IMG/VR virus record: IMGVR_UViG_3300014838_001990
Location: 1-48,621 of that record
DNA from: a virus
Length of the DNA stretch: 48,621 bases
Direction: 5' to 3' (one strand)
Below, piece after piece: positions 1-7,955 of this stretch (positions within the stretch are counted from its first letter, which is position 1; every line of letters starts with the position of its first letter). The notes beneath the pieces are model-generated. The model searched no databases. It saw nothing but the letters and a program-made list of their open reading frames with translations, and was not told the origin of the DNA. A program made the position numbers and the translations under genes.

Positions 1-981
1 CGGCGGGGAACGCGTTCGGCAAAACGCTGGAACGTCGCGTGCGACTTCGCCATCAACCCACTCATTCGGGATGCAAACCTCGCTCTCCCTGCAGGGGCAC
101 TCTATGATCCAGCATTTCGGAACCTGAGCGCGGAGCGGATCTACAACCTGATTGCCGAGGACAAAGACGGCGACTCTGCCGGCGTCGATGGTAACGGCTC
201 CACGAATTCCGGGTCAGGAAATCCTTCGGCCCTGGGAGACGAAGAGGGAACTTCAGCGCCCAAGGTTCCAACGACCAACGGCGGTTTTGGCCAGGTCATC
301 GACGCGCCCAACCCCGATAAGGAAGGCGCACCAGCGACCAGCGACCAAATCGAAAAGCAGCAGATGAGCTGGACCGGAGCTGTTGAACAGGCCGAAGTTG
401 TCGCTCGCATGGCTGGCAAAGCTCCGGGCGGCGTGCGCCGCGCCATGGAGGCGGGGGATCGGGCAACCGTGGATTGGCGGGCTGCACTCCGGAATTCATT
501 CGCCGCGGCGTTTCCCGAGGATTACTCCTGGTCGTCTCCCAATCGGCGCCACATCGACGCAGGCCTCTACCTGCCGAGCATTCGCAAGGATGGCGTGGGT
601 GAAATTGTAGTCGGCGTGGATTGCTCCGGCTCGATCAACCGCCGCCAGCTTGGACTTTTTCAGGATGAGCTGAACTCCATCATCTCGGAGCGGAGGCCGC
701 AACGGGTGCATGTGCTCTATTTCGACACCCAGGTTCATAACGCCGCCATCTTTGAACAGGGCGAGCCGATTACGCTCGAACCAGTGGGCGGCGGCGGGAC
801 CAGCTTCTGTCCTTGCTTCGAATACATCGAGGAGCAGTCGATCCAGCCGCAGGCGCTCGTGGTCTTCACCGACCTTGAGGGCTCCTTCCCACACGACGCG
901 CCGAACCATCCAGTCCTATGGGCGGCCACCAAGGATCATCCAGCTCCATTCGGTGAGGTGATTCCCATGGCTGCCGCATAG
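1..981 (+). CDS. VWA-like / DUF2201 putative metallopeptidase, 5'-truncated
   Basis: The frame is open from base 1 to the stop at 979-981, so the gene starts before the window and 326 residues of its C-terminal part are visible. The first visible stretch (WNVACDFAINPLI, then ALPAGALYDPAF) resembles the end of the DUF2201 N-terminal putative metallopeptidase domain. A low-complexity Gly/Ser/Asn linker follows, then a von Willebrand A-like domain with a MIDAS-type motif (VDCSGSIN) and a C-terminal VVFTDLEGSFP segment typical of this family. Such proteins usually sit beside a MoxR-type AAA ATPase and are thought to work as a chaperone-like pair. The partner would lie upstream, outside the window. 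The ATG at 364 is internal, because homologous sequence continues upstream of it in frame. It converges on the OLD gene with only 8 bp between stop codons. Confidence 0.85.
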   Translation, partial: RRGTRSAKRWNVACDFAINPLIRDANLALPAGALYDPAFRNLSAERIYNLIAEDKDGDSAGVDGNGSTNSGSGNPSALGDEEGTSAPKVPTTNGGFGQVIDAPNPDKEGAPATSDQIEKQQMSWTGAVEQAEVVARMAGKAPGGVRRAMEAGDRATVDWRAALRNSFAAAFPEDYSWSSPNRRHIDAGLYLPSIRKDGVGEIVVGVDCSGSINRRQLGLFQDELNSIISERRPQRVHVLYFDTQVHNAAIFEQGEPITLEPVGGGGTSFCPCFEYIEEQSIQPQALVVFTDLEGSFPHDAPNHPVLWAATKDHPAPFGEVIPMAAA

Positions 982-989
982 GCAGGAAC

Positions 990-2681
990 TTATGATTTTG
1001 TGACTGGACGGTGGGCAAGCCAACGCAAAATAGCTTCCACTGGATCAGGAATAGCAAGGCCGGACTCCATAGCTATCAGCCGAGCACGGGTTGGTTTACC
1101 GACATTCGGAAATTTCTGACACAACTCCTGATACGTTGTTTCTCCCACTGCTTTGCGAAGATGCTCTTCATAATTTGCGTCGAATTTCCACACCTGAACC
1201 GTTCCATCTGATTTTGCTAATGCGTCTAGCTCCGCGTTGTAGGCGTCCTCTTCAGCCCTTTTCTCTTTTGGAAAATCTGATGAATCTTTATCGTAGACCA
1301 CCCCAGTGGGGATACCGAACGAAATGGCGATCTTCGCAAACTCCATCAAATTTCGCTTTCCGCCTACCTCGATAATTGTCGAACCTGCTTGGTCAAGATC
1401 AATCCCCAAAGACTTGCCATATTCGGGAAATGCCAGCTTCTCTGTATCGCCTTCAACGATGAGGAGTCGAGTGGCGAAAAACAACTCGTTTCTCTCCGGG
1501 TCCAGTTCCTTAATGAGCTTTTCCCGTCGCGCTGTGTTGGTTGGGAGTGTGGATGGAAATACTTTTGTTGAGCCTGCCGTTTTGCGAACAAGCATCACTT
1601 GCTCATAGTCAGGAACCGCAACGAAGTGAGGTGAATGGGTCGTATAGATAACTTGATTCTTTTCGCCGATACGACGGAGCGTTTTGTAGAGTGAGCGTTG
1701 CATCTGGGGATGCAAGAACATTTCCGGCTCTTCAATGAGAAGAATTGCTCCCTGCTTCTGAGTTTCCTCGAATGCCTGAAGGATCGCCAGCACGATGGCG
1801 TTCTGCATCCCCTCACCCATCTCCTGGGCGCTGATCGTAAAACTGTCTTCCTTAACCAGCAAATCCAGCGTTTTATAGAAATCGAAACTATCTAACGGAG
1901 TGAAATATAAATCTATTTTGTCAGCATCGGCCGTGGGATCGAAACCCAATTGTCGCAGAACGTTTCTCTTAATAGCAGCCTCGACCTGCGTAAATGCGTC
2001 AGTACGCAGTAGCATCAGCGCAGACCGCATCAGAGCACGAAAACGTTCGATACGGGGAACCTGCTCTTCCGTCCCGTCCTGACGTTTCACAGTCACAGTG
2101 TCGCTGGTATCTTGCAGGCGGCGGTTGATGTCCTCGAACATTTGTCGCAGTAACGAATAGCGGGCAGATGGGAGTTGCTCCTTTAACGAGCGGTTGGTTC
2201 CGATGTAAATCAGGGGGATTGCATCGCGCACCTCTGCAGGGACTCCGACCAAACGCTCATATTGAGGCGCCTGGCCTGTCTTGGGAGCCTTGGCCAGCAC
2301 GCTTGGTGGTTGACCTTTGGCGTCTCGGCAAGTCTGCTCTAGTCGCGGCTGTCCCTTTTTCTCCCCAATTTTATAGCGCGTATATTCAAAGGAAAGTGCG
2401 TGAATGGCGGTTGGCGTTGCATTCTTGAATCTCTGATACTGAATCGGGGGAGCAACGGAGCAGGAAATCGTTATGTCACGAGCGGAATCGTGCATGAATA
2501 CATCTTCTGCTGCGAAACTCGATACGCTTACCCAGCCTGTTCCAAGCACACGCCGGAGAGCTTCAAGAATATTACTCTTCCCAGCGTTGTTCGGACCAAC
2601 GAGCGCACAAACCTGCGGCAATTCGAAAGTGACGTTTTCAATCGAGCGGAAATTCTGTATAGAAAGATTGGAGATCCGCAT
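990..2681 (-). CDS. OLD family ATP-dependent endonuclease (AAA + TOPRIM)
   Basis: 563 aa. The N-terminal ABC-type ATPase begins with a RecF/SMC-like motif (NFRSIENVTF) and has Walker A GPNNAGKS at residues 29-36, Walker B ILLIEEPE at 313-320 and an H-switch TTHSP at 347-351. The C-terminal TOPRIM nuclease shows the conserved glutamate at E410 (IVEGDTEK) and the DxD pair D464/D466 (VYDKDSSD). This is the class 1/2 OLD architecture. OLD nucleases act on phage or plasmid DNA and occur alone or with a UvrD-like helicase (Gabija). No helicase partner is adjacent here. The ATG at 2681 has a GGGAG ribosome site about 7 nt upstream, and roughly 170 bp separates it from the protease gene, so it probably has its own promoter. 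Family is confident; a defence role is inferred from the family and the neighbours. Confidence 0.9.
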   Translation of the reverse strand: MRISNLSIQNFRSIENVTFELPQVCALVGPNNAGKSNILEALRRVLGTGWVSVSSFAAEDVFMHDSARDITISCSVAPPIQYQRFKNATPTAIHALSFEYTRYKIGEKKGQPRLEQTCRDAKGQPPSVLAKAPKTGQAPQYERLVGVPAEVRDAIPLIYIGTNRSLKEQLPSARYSLLRQMFEDINRRLQDTSDTVTVKRQDGTEEQVPRIERFRALMRSALMLLRTDAFTQVEAAIKRNVLRQLGFDPTADADKIDLYFTPLDSFDFYKTLDLLVKEDSFTISAQEMGEGMQNAIVLAILQAFEETQKQGAILLIEEPEMFLHPQMQRSLYKTLRRIGEKNQVIYTTHSPHFVAVPDYEQVMLVRKTAGSTKVFPSTLPTNTARREKLIKELDPERNELFFATRLLIVEGDTEKLAFPEYGKSLGIDLDQAGSTIIEVGGKRNLMEFAKIAISFGIPTGVVYDKDSSDFPKEKRAEEDAYNAELDALAKSDGTVQVWKFDANYEEHLRKAVGETTYQELCQKFPNVGKPTRARLIAMESGLAIPDPVEAILRWLAHRPVTKS

Positions 2682-2849
2682 AGCAACTCCCTACCTGTGG
2701 CAGCTTGCAATCATAAATGCGTGTGCTCGCAATAATGACAGTTCGCGTGCTCAGATTCCAGCAAAGTTGCTCCTGGTAGCAAATATGTTGGGTTCGGGCC
2801 AGCAAGTAGCGGTTTGATCGTGCCGCGACCGGCTTCTTCGCTTTCGATC

Positions 2850-5444
2850 TTATGGACGTGGCCTGATTCGCAAGCTTTGTTGAATCTCTTCGTAGACGGG
2901 AAGCGCAGTCCCTGCCTCAATCGTTACTGCGATTCCGTAACGAATCAACTGACCGTCTGTGATTCCCGCGTCTCCCTTGCACCATACACGCAGGCCCAGA
3001 TGCCCATCGTTGATAAACGCTACGGCAGAGTCTCCCTCAAAATGCTCATGGAAAACACTTCCTCGTTTTACCGACGCATCGGCGGGTTGGCTTTTTCGTC
3101 TTTCGACACCGAGTGCCAGAATGGGTGAATCTAACGGAGCCGCCTCCAATCGGACGCAGCGATAACTCTGATGGCCTGACTTGATTGGAGAAAACCAGGC
3201 AAGAGTGACCGCAAGAGTACGGGGATCGGTAACGCCCTCTAAGCAAGCGGGCAAGGGAATCGAATAGCCATGCGCAGTGTCTGGCTGGAGCACACCGAAG
3301 CCCACCAGTGTGGCCCTGTTGCGGGAACACTCTAACGCCCGGTCAATATCGGGTATCCCAAAACCAACAAAGCGTGCGGAATTTTCAGCCCGTTCGACAT
3401 GTCGGCGTCTGTCGTCCGGTCCGCAGACTTCTTTGAGCAGTTCGTCATTACCAGTCCAGCGGGCGGAATGCAGGAGCAATGCCTTGACTACTACAGCATA
3501 GAATTCTGGATCAATATCGGAGAGTAAGGAACCACCTTCACGGTCCATGAGCGCCTCAAAAATGCGCGCCCCAGCCCTCGTCGCTAATGCGGTTGCAGCA
3601 CTTGTTCCTGCGGTGAGAGCTACCTGGTCAAGACGACCTTGGCCCTGAGCATCAGGCGCGGCCGTATTTAGGCCATAGATCCTGCGAGGCTGCGTTACAG
3701 CAACTTGTAGGCTCTCGCCAGTAGCCACCATGCGGACATATTCCCGCCCGCCGGGCAGAAAGAGTTCGGGTTTGATCATTCTTCGATAACCCAATCCCAA
3801 CCCGGAACTGACATTTGGAAGTGTACTGTCCTCAAGAGGGTCTACTGCGTAGTAGACAACCTGACGATTTGCCACGTTGTCGTCATGATGAGCGCCTATC
3901 GTCAGTGCGTTCAGCGCTTCCGCCGGAGAAAGGATTGTCCGTTCATGCTTAGCGGCATTCAATGACTTAATCACTGCGCGCTCACGCTCGTTTGGAGGTG
4001 CTTGCTCGAATGATGTCCAACTATCAAAGTCGGCAATCTCCAGAGGCGCTGTGACATTGCCGCCACTAACAAGAAACAGAATGTTATACCTGTCCGATAG
4101 GAAATCGAGAAGGCGAGCGAGTGGGCTGATCACTCCTGAAAACGGACGGCGAATGTCTCCCATCGACAGATTGATGAGAAATACTGTCGGGGCTACACCT
4201 TCTTCTGGACCTGTTCCCTTTATCCGCAGAATGGCATTGTGAATGGTATCGATCAGCAATCGGTCAGTCTGTGTGTGCTCATACCCATCCTCATGGGTGA
4301 CCATTAGCGGCCTGACATAAATAGGACGCGGGAGTGGAGTGCCCACTTCGTTACGGTCGCCGTGCAGAATAAGCGAGGCCATCGCGGTGCCATGCACTCG
4401 CTGAGAAACGAGTGCGCTATTTTGAAGGTCTTCCGGATCGTCGATGATCAACCTGTTCGCAAGAAGCACATGCGATTGAACGGGCATTCCGTCTAGAAGT
4501 GCCGCAATGGGCTCTCCCCGAGTGAGTTGTATCGCTACATCGTTAAGCGATCCATCGGTAGTAGCCTCTAATTCCAGAGAGTCGAGCAATACGCTCTGTG
4601 GCCGGAGAAACATGACCTCATCGGCTAGAGCAAGTCTTACAGCCTGATGATCGATGAGATTCTGGACGTACCCAGAAGGAACATCCACGAGCAAGCCATG
4701 ATAGGCGATATCGGAGATGATTGTCTCGTGTATGACTCGTCCGCCGCTGTCTGCTACGATCGCTCGAAGCGTCTCAGAGCAGGTCCGCCGCCGAGCCTCG
4801 CTTTCGCGATACCACAGTTCGACTTCTGTACGAACCGGTAGCTCTGGATGGAGGGCTGTCTGGGCGCGCCAGAATTCTATAGTCTCGTCAGGAATTCGGT
4901 CTTGTGGCCCCCAGGGCCGGAGGTCGCGGAGCTGAGAGAATAGGTGCTCAAATGGTATAAAGCCCCTGCGCAGAGGCTGCTCATTCTTCCACCGCTCCCA
5001 GAGGCCTAAGAGTTGGGTTAAGGCCTGGAGGTCAGGCATCGCGAGATAAAAACGGCATGGAACAGCTTTGTCAGTGCGATCTTGTCCTTCTCTGCCCTTG
5101 CGATCATCCTGGACAGCAAAGTCTTCATCTGGGGCAAAGTCGGTATCGTACTCTGCCATGAATTCGAGTCCATCAACTTTGCTGAGGGCTTTCAGGAAAT
5201 TATCAACCGTACCGGCAATCTCGAAGACGATTACGCGCTCCGGTGCGAGTGCAGTTGGATCATCGCGAAGTTCCATCTGGCCATTGGCCTGCGAAAGGAC
5301 TTTCTGGAGACGATCAAAAATAGGACCGAAGCGATCTCTTTGCCGTCCTCTCGCGGGCAGACGGAGCGCTGATCCTCCGCGTGGGCCACTGGGAAGTGCT
5401 GCGGGGCTAGGATTCGGAAGGCGAAGCAGAGGAAGCTCTGGCAT
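2850..5444 (-). CDS. ietS: Subtilisin-like S8 serine protease, IetS-like
   Basis: 864 aa. It has a long N-terminal region of about 300 residues without an evident signal peptide, then an S8 peptidase domain. A plausible catalytic tetrad is visible: D318 (AALLDGMP), H351 (HGTAMASL), the oxyanion Asn N463 (VSGGN) and S615 (GTSAATA). The ATG at 5444 follows a strong AGAGGGGGATA ribosome site and overlaps the end of the AAA ATPase gene by 38 bp, so the two are translationally coupled. An AAA ATPase plus subtilisin-like protease pair is the known IetAS arrangement, first described as a plasmid incompatibility/stability locus and later as an anti-phage system. Cytoplasmic action is inferred from the missing signal. 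The target substrate is unknown. Confidence 0.85.
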   Translation of the reverse strand: MPELPLLRLPNPSPAALPSGPRGGSALRLPARGRQRDRFGPIFDRLQKVLSQANGQMELRDDPTALAPERVIVFEIAGTVDNFLKALSKVDGLEFMAEYDTDFAPDEDFAVQDDRKGREGQDRTDKAVPCRFYLAMPDLQALTQLLGLWERWKNEQPLRRGFIPFEHLFSQLRDLRPWGPQDRIPDETIEFWRAQTALHPELPVRTEVELWYRESEARRRTCSETLRAIVADSGGRVIHETIISDIAYHGLLVDVPSGYVQNLIDHQAVRLALADEVMFLRPQSVLLDSLELEATTDGSLNDVAIQLTRGEPIAALLDGMPVQSHVLLANRLIIDDPEDLQNSALVSQRVHGTAMASLILHGDRNEVGTPLPRPIYVRPLMVTHEDGYEHTQTDRLLIDTIHNAILRIKGTGPEEGVAPTVFLINLSMGDIRRPFSGVISPLARLLDFLSDRYNILFLVSGGNVTAPLEIADFDSWTSFEQAPPNERERAVIKSLNAAKHERTILSPAEALNALTIGAHHDDNVANRQVVYYAVDPLEDSTLPNVSSGLGLGYRRMIKPELFLPGGREYVRMVATGESLQVAVTQPRRIYGLNTAAPDAQGQGRLDQVALTAGTSAATALATRAGARIFEALMDREGGSLLSDIDPEFYAVVVKALLLHSARWTGNDELLKEVCGPDDRRRHVERAENSARFVGFGIPDIDRALECSRNRATLVGFGVLQPDTAHGYSIPLPACLEGVTDPRTLAVTLAWFSPIKSGHQSYRCVRLEAAPLDSPILALGVERRKSQPADASVKRGSVFHEHFEGDSAVAFINDGHLGLRVWCKGDAGITDGQLIRYGIAVTIEAGTALPVYEEIQQSLRIRPRP

Positions 5445-6453
5445 TATCCCCCTCTTTGTGGGTCGATTGTTTCGCGCGTGCCTTGGATGTCCACATACTC
5501 AATTGTTCGTGAATGATGTTCTTAAGCTGCTTTTGCCCCGCAGACAGTACCTGACGCCTGCGAACATCGAGACAGAACTGCTCTGCCTCCGCGTAACTGA
5601 TCTTGCCGAGAACTTTAGCAATCGACGCTGGGGATAAGCCTACGGGTTCCTCAAAACGGGCCATAAAGAAACCGATGTATTCGGCAAGCTCTTTGTGCGA
5701 TGGCATGGGAAGATTTAGACGTAGCTGGAACCGCCGCCAAGCAGCGCGATCAAGGAGTTCAGGATGATTGGTCGCCGCAGCCACAATGGTGTAGCTGGGC
5801 AATTCATCTATCTGCATGAGTAGTGACGTGACAACACGTTTTATTTCGCCGGTCTCGTGAATATCGCCACGCTCTTTCCCAAGCGCGTCGAACTCATCAA
5901 AGAACAAGACGCAAGGTGTAGTGCGCGCATAATCAAACACGCGTTTCAGGCGAGCAGCCGTTTCGCCAAGATAGCTGCCGATCATCGATTCATATCGCAC
6001 GACGAATAATGAAACAGCCACAGCTTCAGCCAGGGCTTCAGCCACCGTCGTCTTACCCGTCCCCGGTGGGCCTATGAGAAGAACGCGACTGCGTGGCTCA
6101 AGACCGTGGGCACGCAGGATATCCGCTCGGTGCTGTTCCTCGATAAGCTGCTCAAGGCCCCGCCGTGAAGCAGGTGAGAGTACAAGGTCTTCGAGTCGCC
6201 TCCTTGGGACGATTTCAGAGATGAAATCCTTGCCTCTATTTAGCGAATCGATAGGCATCACCGTAGAGCTTTGCATCACGTTCCCATTCCCATTTCCGTT
6301 GGGCTGAATCACCTTGGCGAGTCGATCAGCCAACACGTCATGGCGCTTCGCGCGTTCCTCCGCAATAATCGCTTCGGTGACCATGCGAAATCCCCTTCTG
6401 TCACCAGTATTTCCCGCCTTGACAAGTGAGACAAGAAGGTCACTGCGTGCCAT
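5407..6453 (-). CDS. ietA: AAA ATPase, IetA-like
   Basis: 348 aa from the ATG at 6453, chosen because AGGAGGG stands directly upstream. Longer in-frame starts would run deep into the RHH gene. A helical N-terminal region of about 70 residues contains an Asn-Gly run (residues 52-58). A single classical AAA domain follows: Walker A GPPGTGKT at 128-135, Walker B VLFFDEFD at 182-189, sensor-1 AATNH near 226-230 and an arginine-finger-like RR at 240-241. Overall it resembles spastin/FtsH-type ATPases. It probably feeds or controls the downstream protease. The start overlaps the RHH gene by 14 bp and the end overlaps the protease gene, giving a tight three-gene operon. Confidence 0.85.
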   Translation of the reverse strand: MARSDLLVSLVKAGNTGDRRGFRMVTEAIIAEERAKRHDVLADRLAKVIQPNGNGNGNVMQSSTVMPIDSLNRGKDFISEIVPRRRLEDLVLSPASRRGLEQLIEEQHRADILRAHGLEPRSRVLLIGPPGTGKTTVAEALAEAVAVSLFVVRYESMIGSYLGETAARLKRVFDYARTTPCVLFFDEFDALGKERGDIHETGEIKRVVTSLLMQIDELPSYTIVAAATNHPELLDRAAWRRFQLRLNLPMPSHKELAEYIGFFMARFEEPVGLSPASIAKVLGKISYAEAEQFCLDVRRRQVLSAGQKQLKNIIHEQLSMWTSKARAKQSTHKEGDNARASSASPSES

Positions 6454-6649
6454 TTGACCCTCCTGCATTGCTCTTTCGGAGCTTTTCGATAGCTGCCTCA
6501 AGCAGCCAGTTGTTGCGTGAAAGGGGGATATCGCGGTGGTCCAACTCTTCATCGATCTGTTTGACCACATTCTCGGGCAGGCGAACCGTCACCGGTACTC
6601 GCGCTGCGCCGGACCGTTTCGACACCCCGTTGTTTGCTTTGCGATGCAT
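6440..6649 (-). CDS. Small ribbon-helix-helix (CopG/Arc-like) regulator
   Basis: 69 aa. It contains a beta strand with alternating residues (RVPVTVRLPENVV) followed by two helices with an SRNNWLLEAAIEKL segment, as in CopG/Arc ribbon-helix-helix proteins. It is the first gene of the operon with the AAA ATPase and protease and overlaps the ATPase start by 14 bp. No ribosome site precedes its ATG. Instead the predicted -10 box ends only a few bases upstream, which suggests a leaderless transcript. An imperfect 21-bp palindrome lies over that -10, fitting autorepression. Alternatively it could be an antitoxin-like accessory subunit of the protease system. Confidence 0.75.
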   Translation of the reverse strand: MHRKANNGVSKRSGAARVPVTVRLPENVVKQIDEELDHRDIPLSRNNWLLEAAIEKLRKSNAGGSNGTQ

Positions 6650-6650
6650 A

Positions 6651-6683
6651 GTGACATCATAATGGCGTCACAACAAATTGCAA
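6651..6683 (-). promoter_or_regulatory. Promoter and palindromic operator of the RHH-AAA-protease operon
   Basis: Read on the minus strand there is a TTGCAA -35 box (6678-6683), a 16-bp spacer and a TATGAT -10 box (6656-6661). The start codon at 6649 follows 6 nt after the -10. Overlying the -10 is a 21-bp dyad at 6651-6671 with arms GTGACATCAT and ATGGCGTCAC around a central A (8 of 10 positions symmetric). Such a site is well placed for repression by the RHH protein. Inferred from sequence only. Confidence 0.6.
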
Positions 6684-6752
6684 GTGCATACCAAGATGCC
6701 CTTTGGTAGGCAATCACCTTACCGGCGACGCTGGCATAAGGGTGCCCCTTCA

Positions 6753-7199
6753 TCACTGGCTCGTGAGCGCGTACACCGTGTCGCCAACGAAGCGCTTGAA
6801 CGACTCGTTCTCCACGAACTGCTTGTAGACCTGCGTATCGTCATTCAAGAGATGCTGCATCACCTTGCCCAATGCCTGATCATGGGCCATGTGCGCGGTG
6901 TGCGGTGTATTCTCCTTCGCGTTCTGGCAGGCCGCGTCGGCGGCGACCTTGGGCGCGATGTCGTCTCGGATGCGCTTCGTTACCCGGTCGGTGTCGGTAG
7001 ACAGCGTGCCGAACTGCTCATTGAACGTCTTGAGGATGTTGCTCAGGCGGTCGAGCTCGGGCTCGGGCTTGTGGCCGTGAGCGTCCGTCGGCACCGGCTC
7101 AATCTCGGCGTCCTTGTCCGCCAGCGCGATCTTCATGGCCGCCTTCTTCTCGACGCGGTAGCTCTCCGCGTCTATGGCTTCGAGGATGCACGCGCCCCG
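6753..7199 (-). pseudogene. hsdR: Remnant of type I restriction subunit R (HsdR C-terminus)
   Basis: The translation from 7199 to 6753 matches the C-terminal helical end of HsdR proteins. Recognisable pieces are AIDAESYRVEKKAAMKIAL, LDRLSNILKTFNEQFG, TKRIRDDIAPKVAAD and a final YKQFVENESFKRFVGDTVYAL. The homology-bearing frame is closed upstream by a TGA at 7200-7202. The ATPase/helicase and nuclease parts are absent, as are hsdS and hsdM. This is the 3' stump of a deleted type I restriction locus and cannot restrict DNA by itself. An ATG at 7136 could still give a 127-aa fragment. Confidence 0.75.
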
Positions 7200-7273
7200 T
7201 CAATGCTATGTAATATTAGTATACATAGTACAAATATGTATGTTATTGTTTTCTGCGAGACGAGAGGAGCTAT

Positions 7274-7615
7274 ATGTTCAAGATGGCAGTTCGGGTTGCG
7301 TATCGCATCAAGGGCCGATGTCCCCGGCATCTCGCCTACAACCCCGTGAAGGATGAGCAAGGGGGCATCAAGGGTGAATGCCAAGCGTGTTACGAACTCC
7401 TGAATGCCTATCGGGCATATCTCACGCTTCGTGAAGCGATTGAGAAGTTCGAGGCCACAGTTCAGCCTTTTATCACTACAAAGAAGGTGCGAGGAAAGAG
7501 CGTGGATGGCCCTCACACATCCACGCCGGAATTGTCTTTGCCGCTCGCGCAGCGGCGCACACCTGCTAGTGGTAATTCGATTGCTCCGGAGGCACCTTCT
7601 GAATTACGCCAGTGA
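7274..7615 (+). CDS. Hypothetical 113-aa protein with Cys/His residues
   Basis: Starts at ATG 7274 with a GAGGAG ribosome site 6 nt upstream. The N-terminal half is basic and contains CPRH (Cys17-His20) and CQAC (Cys40, Cys43), a possible single metal site, followed by a helical segment (YELLNAYRAYLTLREAIEKFE). The C-terminal third is Pro/Ser/Thr rich and probably disordered. I do not recognise a family. It is a real-looking gene because of its ribosome site and structured N-terminal half. The minus-strand reading over the same bases is less convincing. Confidence 0.6.
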   Translation: MFKMAVRVAYRIKGRCPRHLAYNPVKDEQGGIKGECQACYELLNAYRAYLTLREAIEKFEATVQPFITTKKVRGKSVDGPHTSTPELSLPLAQRRTPASGNSIAPEAPSELRQ

Positions 7616-7955
7616 AAAAGATGAGCAATTTGATGGGCTGAGTGCGGCCAGAGGAATTGTGAACGGACTTTTGATTTCTCTGGTTTTCTGGACGTGCCTT
7701 GGAGCTGTCCTGTGGCGTTCCGAGGTCATCCGGTGGTCGGCAATGGCAATCCGGGGCGCTGCCGGTCATAGTGCGACAGAAGCTTATGCCCACTCATCCG
7801 GTCACACGGGGCGTTCGCTAGGAGGAGCGGCCTGGAGTCCTGCGTTCTTCTCAGAATGGACAGGGCATTCAGCAACACGGCTCTGTGATGTCATCTTGAT
7901 TTGCTCACATAAACCTTATGCGGTTCACCTTTTCTCCGAGAGGATTTTTGAATGA
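7599..7955 (+). CDS. Possible small membrane protein (uncertain start)
   Basis: An open frame runs to 7955. It contains NYASEKDEQFDGLSAARGIV followed by a convincing hydrophobic stretch (NGLLISLVFWTCLGAVLW), a pattern seen in small single-span membrane proteins. No ATG start fits well. A CTG at 7599 has GGAGGC 5 nt upstream and would be coupled to the preceding gene, which ends at 7615. Upstream ATGs at 7404 and 7506 lie inside that gene. The C-terminal 60 residues have no recognisable character, so the true product may be shorter. Apart from this frame, the stretch 7616-7951 holds no gene that I can support. Confidence 0.3.
   Translation: MNYASEKDEQFDGLSAARGIVNGLLISLVFWTCLGAVLWRSEVIRWSAMAIRGAAGHSATEAYAHSSGHTGRSLGGAAWSPAFFSEWTGHSATRLCDVILICSHKPYAVHLFSERIFE

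Noticed and set aside
496-909. Long minus-strand frame opposite the VWA gene
   Set aside because: It is antisense to a clear VWA-type domain and shows no protein-like features or ribosome site.
990-2681. Gabija system
   Set aside because: The OLD-like nuclease lacks an adjacent UvrD-like GajB helicase.
6440-6649. Antitoxin of a classical two-gene toxin-antitoxin module
   Set aside because: The downstream genes are a large ATPase and protease, not a small toxin. The RHH is better described as operon regulator, though an accessory role remains open.
7172-7516. 114-codon minus-strand frame opposite the small Cys protein
   Set aside because: It lacks a ribosome site and recognisable structure, and the plus-strand gene has a good ribosome site.
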